Below the pieces are notes generated by a model, which saw only the letters and a program-made list of their open reading frames with translations, ran no database searches and was not told the origin of the DNA. Both the position numbers and the translations under genes were made by a program. A stretch of DNA of 28,061 bases, taken from DASSWG01 sp041689995 (GTDB lineage Bacteria > Bacteroidota > Bacteroidia > Flavobacteriales > Flavobacteriaceae). The stretch spans positions 1 to 28,061 of the forward strand of contig JBDNFD010000102.1 in the NCBI GenBank assembly GCA_041689995.1, read 5' to 3'. Shown piece by piece: positions 7,709 through 15,227 of this stretch (within the stretch, counting starts at the first letter, position 1; the number at the start of each line of letters is the position of its first letter).

Positions 7709-8176
7709 CTAATCTTCATCTTCTTTATTGTTTTCTTCTTTTTTCAATTCTTTTTTAGTCACTTTTCCCGAAGGATCAATAGCAACTTCCATATCAGTAT
7801 TGCCCTTTTCTAATTCAAATTCATAAACTGTTCCTGAAACTGTCTCAGACATTTCCATTTCTTCGGTTTTAAAACCTGGAAAGCTATCAGCCAATGCTTT
7901 TTTGACTGCTATGGGTAAATCATCTTCAGTATTTTCATGTTCGGTTTCTTTCCAAGCGCCATCTCCCGAAAAATTTGCAGAATACTCCATTTTATTCATT
8001 TTAAACTCGGCTTCCCACTCATTGTGGGATTCTTTGTCCCACTTTATGGATTTTGCCGTCGGAAATTTTCTAGTGAATGCATCTTTCACTTTCTGTGGAA
8101 CTTTTTCCCCTGCGGAACAAAAGCTGAACATGATTGTCGTAATTAAAACTGCGAATACTACTTTCATTGTTTTCAT
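7709..8176 (-). CDS. Exported PepSY-like protein
   Basis: A 155-residue exported protein. The hydrophobic start (VVFAVLITTIMFSFCSAG) is a signal peptide; the Cys near residue 20 is not in a canonical lipobox, so a lipoprotein is possible but unproven. The mature part has two PepSY-like units: VPQKVKDAFTRKFPTAKSIKW with EWEAEFKMNKMEYSANFSGDG, then LPIAVKKALADSFPGFKTEE with YEFELEKGNTDMEVAIDPSG. The tail is highly charged (KKELKKEENNKEDED). The family is commonly encoded beside two-component systems in Bacteroidota and may sense or buffer something in the periplasm; the role is not established. ATG 8176 or the in-frame ATG at 8167 could start it. Regulon promoter C lies upstream and a terminator downstream. 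Confidence 0.83.
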   Translation of the reverse strand: MKTMKVVFAVLITTIMFSFCSAGEKVPQKVKDAFTRKFPTAKSIKWDKESHNEWEAEFKMNKMEYSANFSGDGAWKETEHENTEDDLPIAVKKALADSFPGFKTEEMEMSETVSGTVYEFELEKGNTDMEVAIDPSGKVTKKELKKEENNKEDED

Positions 8177-8202
8177 GAATATTTGTTTTTAAAATTATAC
8201 CG

Positions 8203-8247
8203 TAAAAGTAAGCACCAAATCTAAAGTTAATTTTAAGCAAATCTAAA
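8203..8247 (-). promoter_or_regulatory. Regulon promoter C (PepSY-like gene)
   Basis: On the minus strand three boxes with an 11-bp period: TTTAGATT (8247-8240), TTAAAATT (8236-8229), TTTAGATT (8225-8218). Then 7 bp and TACTTTTA (8210-8203), one mismatch from TAnnTTTG. The ATG is 26 bp further on. Confidence 0.68.
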
Positions 8248-8258
8248 AGGGTTCTCAA

Positions 8259-8369
8259 TTAACAGAAGTTGGGGAAAAGTCCACCAAGATTTTCGCTTAA
8301 GGTAGTGGCGATGATCTTCATGAACCAGAAAATCAGGGTGATCTTGGCAACTTTATTTAAATTCCCCAT
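8259..8369 (-). pseudogene. N-terminal fragment of a COG4705-like membrane protein
   Basis: A 36-codon reading frame (ATG 8369, TAA 8261-8259) reads MGNLNKVAKITLIFWFMKI then IATTLSENLGG. It aligns with the start of the complete membrane protein at 11369-12127 (INRVASLGVLFWVIKILSTT then VGETAAD): N-x-V-A, then LIFW/VLFW, MKI/IKI, TT, and an acidic residue. The similarity stops where the regulon boxes of promoter C begin, so the rest of the gene appears to have been lost by deletion. It still has its own promoter, D. A functional micropeptide with one membrane helix is the alternative. Confidence 0.6.
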
Positions 8370-8392
8370 GTTCTTTTTCTCATTTCAAGATT

Positions 8393-8426
8393 TAAAATTA
8401 CAATCCAAATTTTAAGGGAATTTAAA
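8393..8426 (-). promoter_or_regulatory. Regulon promoter D (COG4705-like fragment)
   Basis: On the minus strand TTTAAATT (8426-8419) and TTAAAATT (8415-8408) are 11 bp apart. Then 7 bp and TAATTTTA (8400-8393), one mismatch from TAnnTTTG. The fragment's ATG is 23 bp downstream. The boxes lack the G of TTTAGAWT, so this copy may be drifting. Confidence 0.5.
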
Positions 8427-8510
8427 GAAGACAACTATTTTCCAAACTATTATTCTGCATTTGTTCCAAACTTCTAATTCTCGTGAAAACCCTCGCCCTA
8501 TCGAATACAC

Positions 8511-8544
8511 TTTAGATTATATTTAGAATCCCGCCCTAAATTGC
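8511..8544 (+). promoter_or_regulatory. Regulon promoter E (second PAP2 gene)
   Basis: TTTAGATTataTTTAGAAT (8511-8529) gives two boxes with an 11-bp period. Then 7 bp and TAAATTGC (8537-8544), a weaker -7 element. The ATG is 34 bp downstream. It is divergent from promoter D. Confidence 0.62.
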
Positions 8545-8578
8545 ACTTCCCAGATAGCATAAAAGTCTGGAAATTAGA

Positions 8579-9370
8579 ATGTTTCAGCAACCGACATATT
8601 TATCAAAACTGAAAATATTTCCAAAAATTTTTCTGCTTTTGGCCGTTTTTTTCAACACCCAAATGAACGGACAAAACTTGGTGCAAGACAGCCTCCAGGC
8701 CGTTGTGAAAACGCCGTTCAATTTTAAGCCATTAATCGCCCCCACAGTACTTATTGGCTATGGATTAATCTCCATAGAAAATGACCAACTGAAAATTCTG
8801 GATTCTATGATAAGTGAGGAGGTAATGGAAAATATTGATGGTCAAATCACCGTGGACGACTTTTCCCAATACCTTCCCGCACTTAGTGTTTATGGTCTCA
8901 ATGCGGCAGGTATCCAGGGGAAGCACAATTTTAAAAACCGAACCATATTGCTTACCACCTCCTACCTTATAATGGGTGCCAGCGTACTAAGTTTAAAGGC
9001 GGTTACCCATGTACAACGACCCGATGGCAGCACTTTTAATTCCTTTCCTTCCGGACATACGGCCACCGCCTTTATGGGTGCGGAATTTTTATGGCAGGAA
9101 TATAAGGATGTATCTATTTGGTACGGAATTGCGGGTTATGCCATTGCCACGGGTACCGGCATTTTTAGAATCTACAATAACAGGCACTGGCTTTCCGATG
9201 TGGCGATGGGGGCCGGAATCGGAATTTTGAGCACCAAGGTCGCCTATTGGATATACCCATTTATACAGAAGAAAATATTCAATGGGAAAAGTGAGGGACA
9301 AGGTTTTTCCACAATAGCACCTTTTTATAATGGGGAACAGGCCGGATTGGCCTTTTCAATGATTTTTTGA
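8579..9370 (+). CDS. PAP2-family phosphatase (paralogue 2)
   Basis: A 263-residue PAP2 lipid-phosphate phosphatase. The catalytic blocks are complete: KAVTHVQRP, PSGHT, and FRIYNNRHWLSD. A signal peptide or first membrane segment (FPKIFLLLAVFFNTQMNGQ) is followed by several hydrophobic stretches, including a Gly-rich helix after the last block (VAMGAGIGILSTKVAYWIY). It shares the same plan and conserved blocks with the protein at 5372-6112, and both have a regulon promoter, so they are duplicated members of one regulatory group. Likely substrates are undecaprenyl diphosphate or phospholipid/lipid A phosphates on the periplasmic side; not determinable here. The gene converges on the sensor kinase gene, 25 bp away. 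Confidence 0.88.
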   Translation: MFQQPTYLSKLKIFPKIFLLLAVFFNTQMNGQNLVQDSLQAVVKTPFNFKPLIAPTVLIGYGLISIENDQLKILDSMISEEVMENIDGQITVDDFSQYLPALSVYGLNAAGIQGKHNFKNRTILLTTSYLIMGASVLSLKAVTHVQRPDGSTFNSFPSGHTATAFMGAEFLWQEYKDVSIWYGIAGYAIATGTGIFRIYNNRHWLSDVAMGAGIGILSTKVAYWIYPFIQKKIFNGKSEGQGFSTIAPFYNGEQAGLAFSMIF

Positions 9371-9395
9371 ACTATTGATGGAGTGAAAACTACTG

Positions 9396-10655
9396 TCAGC
9401 TTTTGTTCTCACTAAAATCCACTTCAAAAATATGCAATGAATCCTCGAATCGATATGAAATTCGAAAGGCATAAAGGTCACATATTTTTTTTACGATGGC
9501 CAGTCCGAGTCCAGTGGATTGCACGGAACTCGCCTCTTTATAGAATCGCAAAAAAAGCTTTTCGGGATGTTGTAGGGCTTTTTGACCATAATTTGATATT
9601 ATTAAGGTGCTATTTTCAGCCTTTATGGTAATCCCTTGTTTTTCAATATTGTGCTTGACCGCGTTTGAAATCAAGTTGTTGATCAAAATATCAGCAAGAT
9701 AAATGTCCATTGAAACGATGAGGTCATTTTTTGAATGCAGCGAAATATAGTTAATTTCAAGTTCCTTAAAATTTTCTATTTTTTCCTCCAAAAGTTTAGT
9801 AATGTTAACCGCTTCAACTCGTATAAACTGATTGTTGTCAATTTTGGTAAGTATCGTGATCCGTTGGTTTAGATGCTTTAAACGTTGAATATCCTTTTGA
9901 ATGGAAGAAACTTGCTCAAACTGTTTGTCATTAATAGTGTGTTCATTGATAATATTATCAATCTTAGCCTGAATAATGGCCAAAGGTGTTTGCATTTCGT
10001 GCGAGACATCTTCAGTGAACTGTTTTAAACTATCATAGTCATTCCTGACTTTTGAGGTCAATAATAGTATTTCATCTTTTAGTTCAGAAAACTCCAAAAC
10101 GTCACTGTCAACAAGTTGCAATTCTTCATTGGATGAAAGCGAGAACCTTTTCATCTGCTCTAAATTTTTGAAAAATGGAGCCCAGAGCTTGATATTCCTT
10201 GTGGTATTGAAAAAGAACAGAAATAGAAATGCCAAAACAAAAATAGAAATATAGGAGATAACGATGGCAACGAGAATATCTCCAGATTCCACCACCAAAT
10301 TTCTTACCGTAATTTGGTATGTTTGGCCGTTTATTTCCTCATAGGTAGTGAGTTCTCGAAATCCTTCCATTTCGTCTTGGGAAGGGTCATAAATAATTGT
10401 ATCCTTTAAAATTTCAGGTCTTATTTTCTTTACGGTTTTTATCTCAGTTACCGGCGGCAATGAAAAAACAACTTTATCATTTTTTAATGCATTTACAACG
10501 CGAGCTTCGGTGGAATATAAACTTTCCTCAGCTTGATCCCGAAGAAGATTCTTGGTGTAAAAATATAATGCGATGGAACTCAAAACGGTCAAAACAAAGC
10601 CCGTAAGCAGAAAGGCTTTTGATGTTTTTTTTATAAGTTTGGTTTTTTTACCCAC
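9396..10655 (-). CDS. Sensor histidine kinase
   Basis: A 419-residue membrane kinase. Transmembrane segments lie at about residues 16-34 and 126-149, enclosing a periplasmic sensor region of about 90 residues with no recognised fold. The HisKA domain has the phospho-accepting His219 in DVSHEMQTPLAII. The ATPase domain has NNLISNAVKHN (N box) and STGLGLAIVKKI (G2 box); the D-x-G-x-G box is reduced to SNYGQ, as seen in related Bacteroidota kinases. The start is GTG at 10655, two bases after the stop codon of the response regulator, and no in-frame ATG precedes the first helix. The last gene of the COG4705-regulator-kinase operon driven by promoter F. Confidence 0.92.
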   Translation of the reverse strand: MGKKTKLIKKTSKAFLLTGFVLTVLSSIALYFYTKNLLRDQAEESLYSTEARVVNALKNDKVVFSLPPVTEIKTVKKIRPEILKDTIIYDPSQDEMEGFRELTTYEEINGQTYQITVRNLVVESGDILVAIVISYISIFVLAFLFLFFFNTTRNIKLWAPFFKNLEQMKRFSLSSNEELQLVDSDVLEFSELKDEILLLTSKVRNDYDSLKQFTEDVSHEMQTPLAIIQAKIDNIINEHTINDKQFEQVSSIQKDIQRLKHLNQRITILTKIDNNQFIRVEAVNITKLLEEKIENFKELEINYISLHSKNDLIVSMDIYLADILINNLISNAVKHNIEKQGITIKAENSTLIISNYGQKALQHPEKLFLRFYKEASSVQSTGLGLAIVKKICDLYAFRISYRFEDSLHIFEVDFSENKS

Positions 10656-10657
10656 TG

Positions 10658-11332
10658 TTAATCTTCTATAAATTTATATCCGCTTCCGTAGGCTGTCTTT
10701 ATATATTTTGCGCCCTCAGTGGTCAATTTTTTTCGCAAGTTATTAATGTGAACATAAATAAAATCAAAGTTGTCCAATAAATCGCTATCGTCACCCCAAA
10801 GATGTTCCGCTATAATTTCCTTGGAAAGCACTCTTCCTTTATTCGATACAAAAAATACGAGCAAGTCATATTCCTTTTTGGTCAGTGCCATTGCCTTACC
10901 ATCAATATATGCAGTCCTGGAACGGGTGTCTATTTTTATTTCATTGAATTCAATCAGTTCATCCCCTCCATATTTTCCCCTGCGCAAAACGGCATTTATC
11001 CGTGCGTTCAATTCGGCTAAGTGAAAGGGTTTTGTAATGTAATCATCCGCGCCCAAATCGAGTCCTTCCAGCTTATCCGTTAGCGAATTGTTTGCCGAGA
11101 TTATAATTACCCCTACCTCTTTTTTTTCTTTTTTTAGAGATTTGAGTATATCAAGACCACTGCCCGAAATCAAATTTATATCCAAAATAATTACATCATA
11201 ATCATAAATAGCAACCTTTTCGGAAGCTTCATTAAAATTTGATGCTACTTCACACAAGTTCCCATCGCGTTGTAGATACGTAACAATGGACTGTTGTAAA
11301 TCGATTTCGTCTTCGGCTATTAAATATTTCAT
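10658..11332 (-). CDS. OmpR/PhoB-family response regulator
   Basis: A 224-residue regulator. The receiver domain (about residues 1-118) has the acidic pocket AEDE, the phospho-acceptor Asp51 in VIILDINLISGSG, and the conserved Lys in DDYITKPFHLAEL. The C-terminal winged helix (about 125-222) has LTKKEYDLLVFFVSNKGRVL and the recognition region YVHINNLRKKL ending in YGSGYKF. OmpR/PhoB regulators bind 11-bp direct repeats as head-to-tail dimers. Seven promoters in this window carry such repeats, including the one before its own operon, so it is the best candidate for their activator; this is inference. Its cognate kinase follows after two bases. Confidence 0.93.
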   Translation of the reverse strand: MKYLIAEDEIDLQQSIVTYLQRDGNLCEVASNFNEASEKVAIYDYDVIILDINLISGSGLDILKSLKKEKKEVGVIIISANNSLTDKLEGLDLGADDYITKPFHLAELNARINAVLRRGKYGGDELIEFNEIKIDTRSRTAYIDGKAMALTKKEYDLLVFFVSNKGRVLSKEIIAEHLWGDDSDLLDNFDFIYVHINNLRKKLTTEGAKYIKTAYGSGYKFIED

Positions 11333-11368
11333 TATTATAAATTTAGGATCATAAAATTAATGGGCAGG

Positions 11369-12127
11369 TCAAGTTATTACTTTTTGTTCTTTACCGTGTT
11401 TTATTATCAAATACAACACAGAAGCTATACTTACAATAAAAAATATTATATTTATTATCGTTATTGAAATTCCCAATCCACCGTCCTTGGGTTGTTGAAT
11501 AAATAAATCGCCCAACGAAGCACCAATGGGCCTTGTAACTATAAAGGCTATCCAAAACGCCAAAACGGCATCTATGATTTTTGTGTAATATAAAATACCT
11601 GCCAATATAAAGATTGACCCAAAAATAATCAAAGAGTATAAATAACCAACGTTCAAATGTTCGGATACCGTATCGCCTATTCCCGTTCCCAGGGCAAATG
11701 TCGTCAAGACAATTATCCAATAAAATTTTTCTCTTGTGTTGTTATTGATGGAATGAATGGATAACGAGTGTTCTTTTTTATACCAAAAATAAAACAATAA
11801 CACCATGGCTATGGCGAAAATCACATCCAATAGTATCAACGAGACTCCTAATCCATCGACCAAATAATCTGTGATTAAAGTTCCTTCGATGCTCATCATC
11901 ACAATTAATGACCAATAGGCCGGGGCGAAATATTTTTTTTGCCTGAAATTCCAAATCGTGACCCCAATGGTAACTACACCCATTAAAATTGTGGTTAGTA
12001 CCAAGCCTACATTTAAATTTACCGAAACATAATCGGCAGCTGTTTCACCTACTGTCGTTGACAGTATTTTTATGACCCAAAACAATACTCCTAAACTTGC
12101 GACCCTATTTATTGCTTCTTTTTTCAT
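11369..12127 (-). CDS. COG4705-type polytopic membrane protein
   Basis: A 252-residue integral membrane protein with about eight hydrophobic helices. It matches the plan of the uncharacterised COG4705 family. The two halves share a motif: TTVGETAADYVSVNLNVG in the first helix pair and GTGIGDTVSEHLNVGY in the second half, implying internal duplication, with conserved acidic and Asn residues inside the membrane that could serve in transport or sensing. A similar GASLGDLF occurs near residue 205. It is the first gene of an operon with the response regulator (36 bp downstream) and kinase, under promoter F. A partner or sensor role for the two-component system is plausible but unproven. A truncated relative lies at 8259-8369. 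Confidence 0.8.
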   Translation of the reverse strand: MKKEAINRVASLGVLFWVIKILSTTVGETAADYVSVNLNVGLVLTTILMGVVTIGVTIWNFRQKKYFAPAYWSLIVMMSIEGTLITDYLVDGLGVSLILLDVIFAIAMVLLFYFWYKKEHSLSIHSINNNTREKFYWIIVLTTFALGTGIGDTVSEHLNVGYLYSLIIFGSIFILAGILYYTKIIDAVLAFWIAFIVTRPIGASLGDLFIQQPKDGGLGISITIINIIFFIVSIASVLYLIIKHGKEQKVIT

Positions 12128-12166
12128 AATACACCATTTTGTTTACTTTTTCTAGTTTAATACCTG

Positions 12167-12200
12167 TAAATATAGGTGTCGATTCTAAATTAATTTTGAA
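12167..12200 (-). promoter_or_regulatory. Regulon promoter F (COG4705-regulator-kinase operon)
   Basis: On the minus strand TTCAAAAT (12200-12193) and TTTAGAAT (12189-12182) are 11 bp apart. Then 7 bp and TATATTTA (12174-12167), one mismatch from TAnnTTTG. The ATG is 39 bp downstream. It suggests the regulator controls its own operon. No terminator is visible between the YkvA gene (ends 12214) and this promoter, so read-through is also possible. Confidence 0.62.
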
Positions 12201-12213
12201 GTTGAGGTTTTAA

Positions 12214-12603
12214 TCAACTAAAAACAAGTTTTATACTTTTCCAAGCAAAATATAAGATTGAAAGCCAAACTAAAATAATCACCCCAGCAAAAAACCAATT
12301 CTTTTTCTTGGGTTTTTCAAGATTGGATTCCATTTTTTTTTGCGCATCGACCAAGACCTCGTTAGGGATTGATTTGATTGAAATCGCAATTAAAATGGGG
12401 ACTAAAATCAAATCGTCCAACAGCCCCAAAACGGGAATGAAATCTGGGATTAAATCAATGGGGCTCAACAAATAGCCGACCGTCAGGCCAATCAATAACT
12501 TTGCATATAAAGGTGTCCAGGGGTCTGAATAGGCATTCCGCAGCACACGGATTTGCTTTTTTAAGGCGTTTACTTTGCGCTTTAGTTTAGTGAATAGTTT
12601 CAA
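12214..12603 (-). CDS. YkvA-family (DUF1232) membrane protein
   Basis: A 129-residue protein with the DUF1232 core LSPIDLIPDFIPVLGLLDDL at about residues 46-65, a hallmark of the YkvA family. A basic N-terminus (KLKRKVNALKKQIRVLR) precedes it, and a C-terminal membrane helix (WFFAGVIILVWLSILYFAW) follows. The function of the family is unknown. The start appears to be TTG (12603): the frame is closed upstream by TAA and no ATG occurs before the conserved domain. It lies 36 bp after the MFS transporter gene and is probably the last gene of the PAP2-MFS-YkvA unit. Confidence 0.82.
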   Translation of the reverse strand: MKLFTKLKRKVNALKKQIRVLRNAYSDPWTPLYAKLLIGLTVGYLLSPIDLIPDFIPVLGLLDDLILVPILIAISIKSIPNEVLVDAQKKMESNLEKPKKKNWFFAGVIILVWLSILYFAWKSIKLVFS

Positions 12604-12639
12604 TGAATTTTGGTTTATTTTTGAATTAACAAGTCATTA

Positions 12640-13827
12640 TTAATGCTCCATTTGACTTTTGGTTTTGGGAACGAAAAACAACATAAACAGAAATACCAAG
12701 ATACTCATTATTGCGGTAAGCAGAAAGGTGACCGATGCCCCGTAAAATGTCCATAACAATCCTGCAAACGCACTTGCAATCATCAGGGCGATGCTCTGCA
12801 GGGCGACAAAAAGCCCCATTGCCGTGCCCACTTCTTCGTTTTTGACCAGACTTGCCACCCACGCTTTCGAAATGCCCTCGGTAGCCGCCATATAAATCCC
12901 ATAAATCCCGAAAAGGATATAAAAAAGTGTATTGGTGCCGGCTTCAGCCATTCCAAAATAAATGCCGGAAAAAAGGATAAGTCCAAAAAGAAAAATCTTT
13001 TTTATACCAATACGATCTGCCAAAAGGCCCAGCGGAAATGCGGCAAGGGCATAGATCAGGTTGTAAAAGATATAGACCGTGAGCACATTGTTTTCGCTTC
13101 CCGTTGCTTCGTTCACTTTTAGTAATAACAACATATCCGAACTATTGAAAAGGGCAAATGAAATAAGCCCTATAACCAACTTTTTGTAGGTGGGCGATGC
13201 AACTTTCCAATAGTTGAAAAATGAAAAAAATCCCGGCGACTTTTTTTCTAATTTTGGTTGCAATGGTTTTTCCTTGATAAAATAGGTAATACCTACCGAG
13301 ATAATACCAGGAACAAAAGCTATATAAAAAAGCCAGCGTAATTGACCGGGATAAAAATATAAAAACAGTAAGGCAAGTGCGGGACCAAACACCGCTCCCA
13401 AAGTATCCCAACCCCTATGAAAGCTGAACACCTGTCCTTTGGTTTCTATGGTGGCTTCTCCCGAAAGCAGCGCATCCCTTGGAGCGGTGCGGAAACCTTT
13501 CCCAAGCCGGTCAGTAGTCCGCGAGAAGAATATCCAAATCGGGAATGTGAAAATAGCCATCATCGGTTTGGAAAGTGCGCTTAAAAAATAGCCCATCCGT
13601 ACAAAAGGCATCCGCTTTCCGAGCCTATCGCTCCAATTGCCAAAATAACCTTTACTCACTCCCGCCGTCGCTTCGGCAAGCCCTTCGAGCACACCTATCA
13701 AAAATATCGAAAACCCGATGCTTTGCAGATAAACCGGAATAATGGGATACAGCATTTCGCTTGCGATATCCGCAAACATACTTACCAAAGAAAGTATCCA
13801 GACTAAGCGGGTTATATTTTTAAACAT
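12640..13827 (-). CDS. MFS transporter
   Basis: A 395-residue major facilitator transporter with about 12 membrane helices. The loop between helices 2 and 3 has the family motif A in the form GYFGNWSDRLGKRMP, and a second copy (GLLADRIGIKK) lies in the middle of the protein, as usual for the duplicated fold. The substrate is not evident; an efflux or general exporter role fits the neighbourhood. The frame can be extended upstream to a TTG at 13854, but the ATG at 13827 is preferred: it overlaps the PAP2 stop codon by 8 bases (ATGTTTAA), a typical coupled arrangement. Confidence 0.88.
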   Translation of the reverse strand: MFKNITRLVWILSLVSMFADIASEMLYPIIPVYLQSIGFSIFLIGVLEGLAEATAGVSKGYFGNWSDRLGKRMPFVRMGYFLSALSKPMMAIFTFPIWIFFSRTTDRLGKGFRTAPRDALLSGEATIETKGQVFSFHRGWDTLGAVFGPALALLFLYFYPGQLRWLFYIAFVPGIISVGITYFIKEKPLQPKLEKKSPGFFSFFNYWKVASPTYKKLVIGLISFALFNSSDMLLLLKVNEATGSENNVLTVYIFYNLIYALAAFPLGLLADRIGIKKIFLFGLILFSGIYFGMAEAGTNTLFYILFGIYGIYMAATEGISKAWVASLVKNEEVGTAMGLFVALQSIALMIASAFAGLLWTFYGASVTFLLTAIMSILVFLFMLFFVPKTKSQMEH

Positions 13828-14404
13828 CGTTTCGTGTTTTACTGAATTTTTCAATAAAGAAAAAATACAACCTGCTTATCAGAAATCCTAAAACAATCCC
13901 TATCAATGCCGCGACTATCACATCGCCGGGATAGTGAACGCCATTATAAATCCGGCTATAGGAAACGAAAAGCGCCCAAAAACCCAATATCCATTTTAGC
14001 CAGTTGAATTTTTTTGGCAAAATAAAAATCAAAAATGCTGCAAGGGCAAAGGCGTTGGCCGCGTGGGAAGATACAAAACCATATTGGCCACCCGGCCCGG
14101 CCTTGCTCAAATGAACCAACCCTTCTAATGTAGGCTCGTGTGAAGGCCGCAAACGTTTTACCGTTTGCTTTATGAGATGCGATGCTATTTGGTCGGCCAA
14201 GGTGATAAGCACTCCAATGGAAATGAAAATTGGGATGCTCTGCTTTTTGTAATGCCAAACCAATATAATTGCGAGAAGTGCATAAAATGGCACCCAAAAC
14301 AACTTATCGCTTGCCCAGTACATTATGGGATCAAAGAAAGCATTGTGCTGGCCATTGAGATAAAGGAAAAGCTCCGTGTCTATTGAATTTAGTTTTTCTA
14401 ACAT
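13820..14404 (-). CDS. PAP2-family phosphatase, undecaprenyl-diphosphatase type
   Basis: A 194-residue PAP2 phosphatase, shorter than the two paralogues on the plus strand and of the BcrC/PgpB-like kind. Motifs: KQTVKRLRP, then VSSHAAN in place of PSGH, and SRIYNGVHYPGD. About five membrane helices. The opening IDTELFLYLNGQHNAFFDPIM is characteristic of small undecaprenyl diphosphate phosphatases, which recycle the lipid carrier on the periplasmic face; the exact substrate is inference. First gene of a unit with the MFS transporter (8-base overlap) and YkvA. A candidate promoter without regulon boxes lies at 14460-14487, so this unit may be expressed independently or by read-through from the DedA gene. 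Confidence 0.88.
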   Translation of the reverse strand: MLEKLNSIDTELFLYLNGQHNAFFDPIMYWASDKLFWVPFYALLAIILVWHYKKQSIPIFISIGVLITLADQIASHLIKQTVKRLRPSHEPTLEGLVHLSKAGPGGQYGFVSSHAANAFALAAFLIFILPKKFNWLKWILGFWALFVSYSRIYNGVHYPGDVIVAALIGIVLGFLISRLYFFFIEKFSKTRNDV

Positions 14405-14459
14405 AGTTGATAAAATATTGGATTAGGTTTTATGATTTTCAGATATAACACCTAATAAG

Positions 14460-14487
14460 CAAAATTAAACTAAAACTATTGCGCCAA
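14460..14487 (-). promoter_or_regulatory. Candidate promoter of the PAP2-MFS-YkvA unit
   Basis: On the minus strand TTG (14487-14485), a 17-bp spacer, then TAATTTTG (14467-14460), a perfect TAnnTTTG. It lies 55 bp before the ATG at 14404. There is no convincing terminator between it and the DedA gene; only a short hairpin (AAAGCC, four bases, GGCTTT) near 14540. Confidence 0.45.
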
Positions 14488-14569
14488 TTCTTTCAATTTA
14501 CTGCCCGTCAAAAAGGTGGAAAATTAAGCAAGGCTAAAGCCAAAAGGCTTTGTTTGAAGACCTTCGGTG

Positions 14570-15223
14570 TTATTTTTTCTTCCGAAAAAATTGCACCCCA
14601 ACCGGAATCAACGAAAGCGCCACAATACCCAAAATCACAAATTCAAAGTTGTTTTTTACAAAAGGCAAATTTCCGAAAAAGTACCCGGTGAACAACAAAA
14701 TCACTACCCAAGAAACGCCGCCAATCACATTAAAGCGAATGAACTTTCCGTAGTGCATATCGCCAATTCCCGCTACAAAAGGGGCAAATGTCCGGACGAT
14801 AGGCACAAAACGGGCGATAATGATGGTTTTTGCGCCGTGTTTTTCGAAAAATGATTTTGTTTGGTCAATGTGTTTCTGGCTGACGAGGTTTTTTCCGCCT
14901 ATTTTCCAAGACAAGGCTTTCAGTCCCACGGTTTTACCAAAATAATAATTGACCGTATCCCCCAAAATGGCGGCGGCTATCAACGAGAAAAGTACAATCG
15001 ACAGATTGAGGTGCGCGGTTTGGCCGGTTTCGTTTTGAACATCCGCGCAAAAGGTTCCTGCGGCAAACAACAAGGAATCGCCAGGAACAAACGGCAGAAA
15101 TACCAGCCCGGTTTCCACAAAAATAATCAGAAAAAAGATGACATAAACCCACGCCCCATAATCCACAATCATGGTAAACAAGTGGCTATCCAGGTGAAGC
15201 AGGAAATCAAGTATCTTATTCAT
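14570..15223 (-). CDS. DedA/VTT-family membrane protein
   Basis: A 217-residue DedA-family protein. The first re-entrant region reads FVETGLVFLPFVPGDSLLF, with the Glu and Asp that are essential in E. coli relatives. The second conserved block reads ARFVPIVRTFAPFVAGIGDM, with the two characteristic Arg. The C-terminal half has two further membrane helices and ends in KKK. DedA proteins move lipids across the membrane; members recycle undecaprenyl phosphate or support proton-dependent envelope functions and antimicrobial-peptide resistance. It starts 4 bp after the stop codon of the RND pump gene and is therefore the fourth gene of the efflux operon, an unusual partner for a tripartite pump. 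Confidence 0.9.
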   Translation of the reverse strand: MNKILDFLLHLDSHLFTMIVDYGAWVYVIFFLIIFVETGLVFLPFVPGDSLLFAAGTFCADVQNETGQTAHLNLSIVLFSLIAAAILGDTVNYYFGKTVGLKALSWKIGGKNLVSQKHIDQTKSFFEKHGAKTIIIARFVPIVRTFAPFVAGIGDMHYGKFIRFNVIGGVSWVVILLFTGYFFGNLPFVKNNFEFVILGIVALSLIPVGVQFFRKKK

Positions 15224-15227
15224 AACC

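Noticed and set aside
9371..9395. Bidirectional terminator between convergent PAP2 and kinase genes
   Set aside because: GTGAAAAC and GTTCTCAC pair imperfectly and no clear T run follows on either strand.
14450..14500. Possible regulon boxes upstream of the PAP2-MFS-YkvA unit
   Set aside because: TTTAGTTT and TTTGCTTA are 11 bp apart on the minus strand, but the second is a poor match and no -7 element lies at 7 bp. A separate ordinary promoter explains the region better.
14530..14552. Hairpin AAAGCC-AAAA-GGCTTT as a terminator after the DedA gene
   Set aside because: The stem is only six pairs and no T run follows on the minus strand, so termination is not supported.
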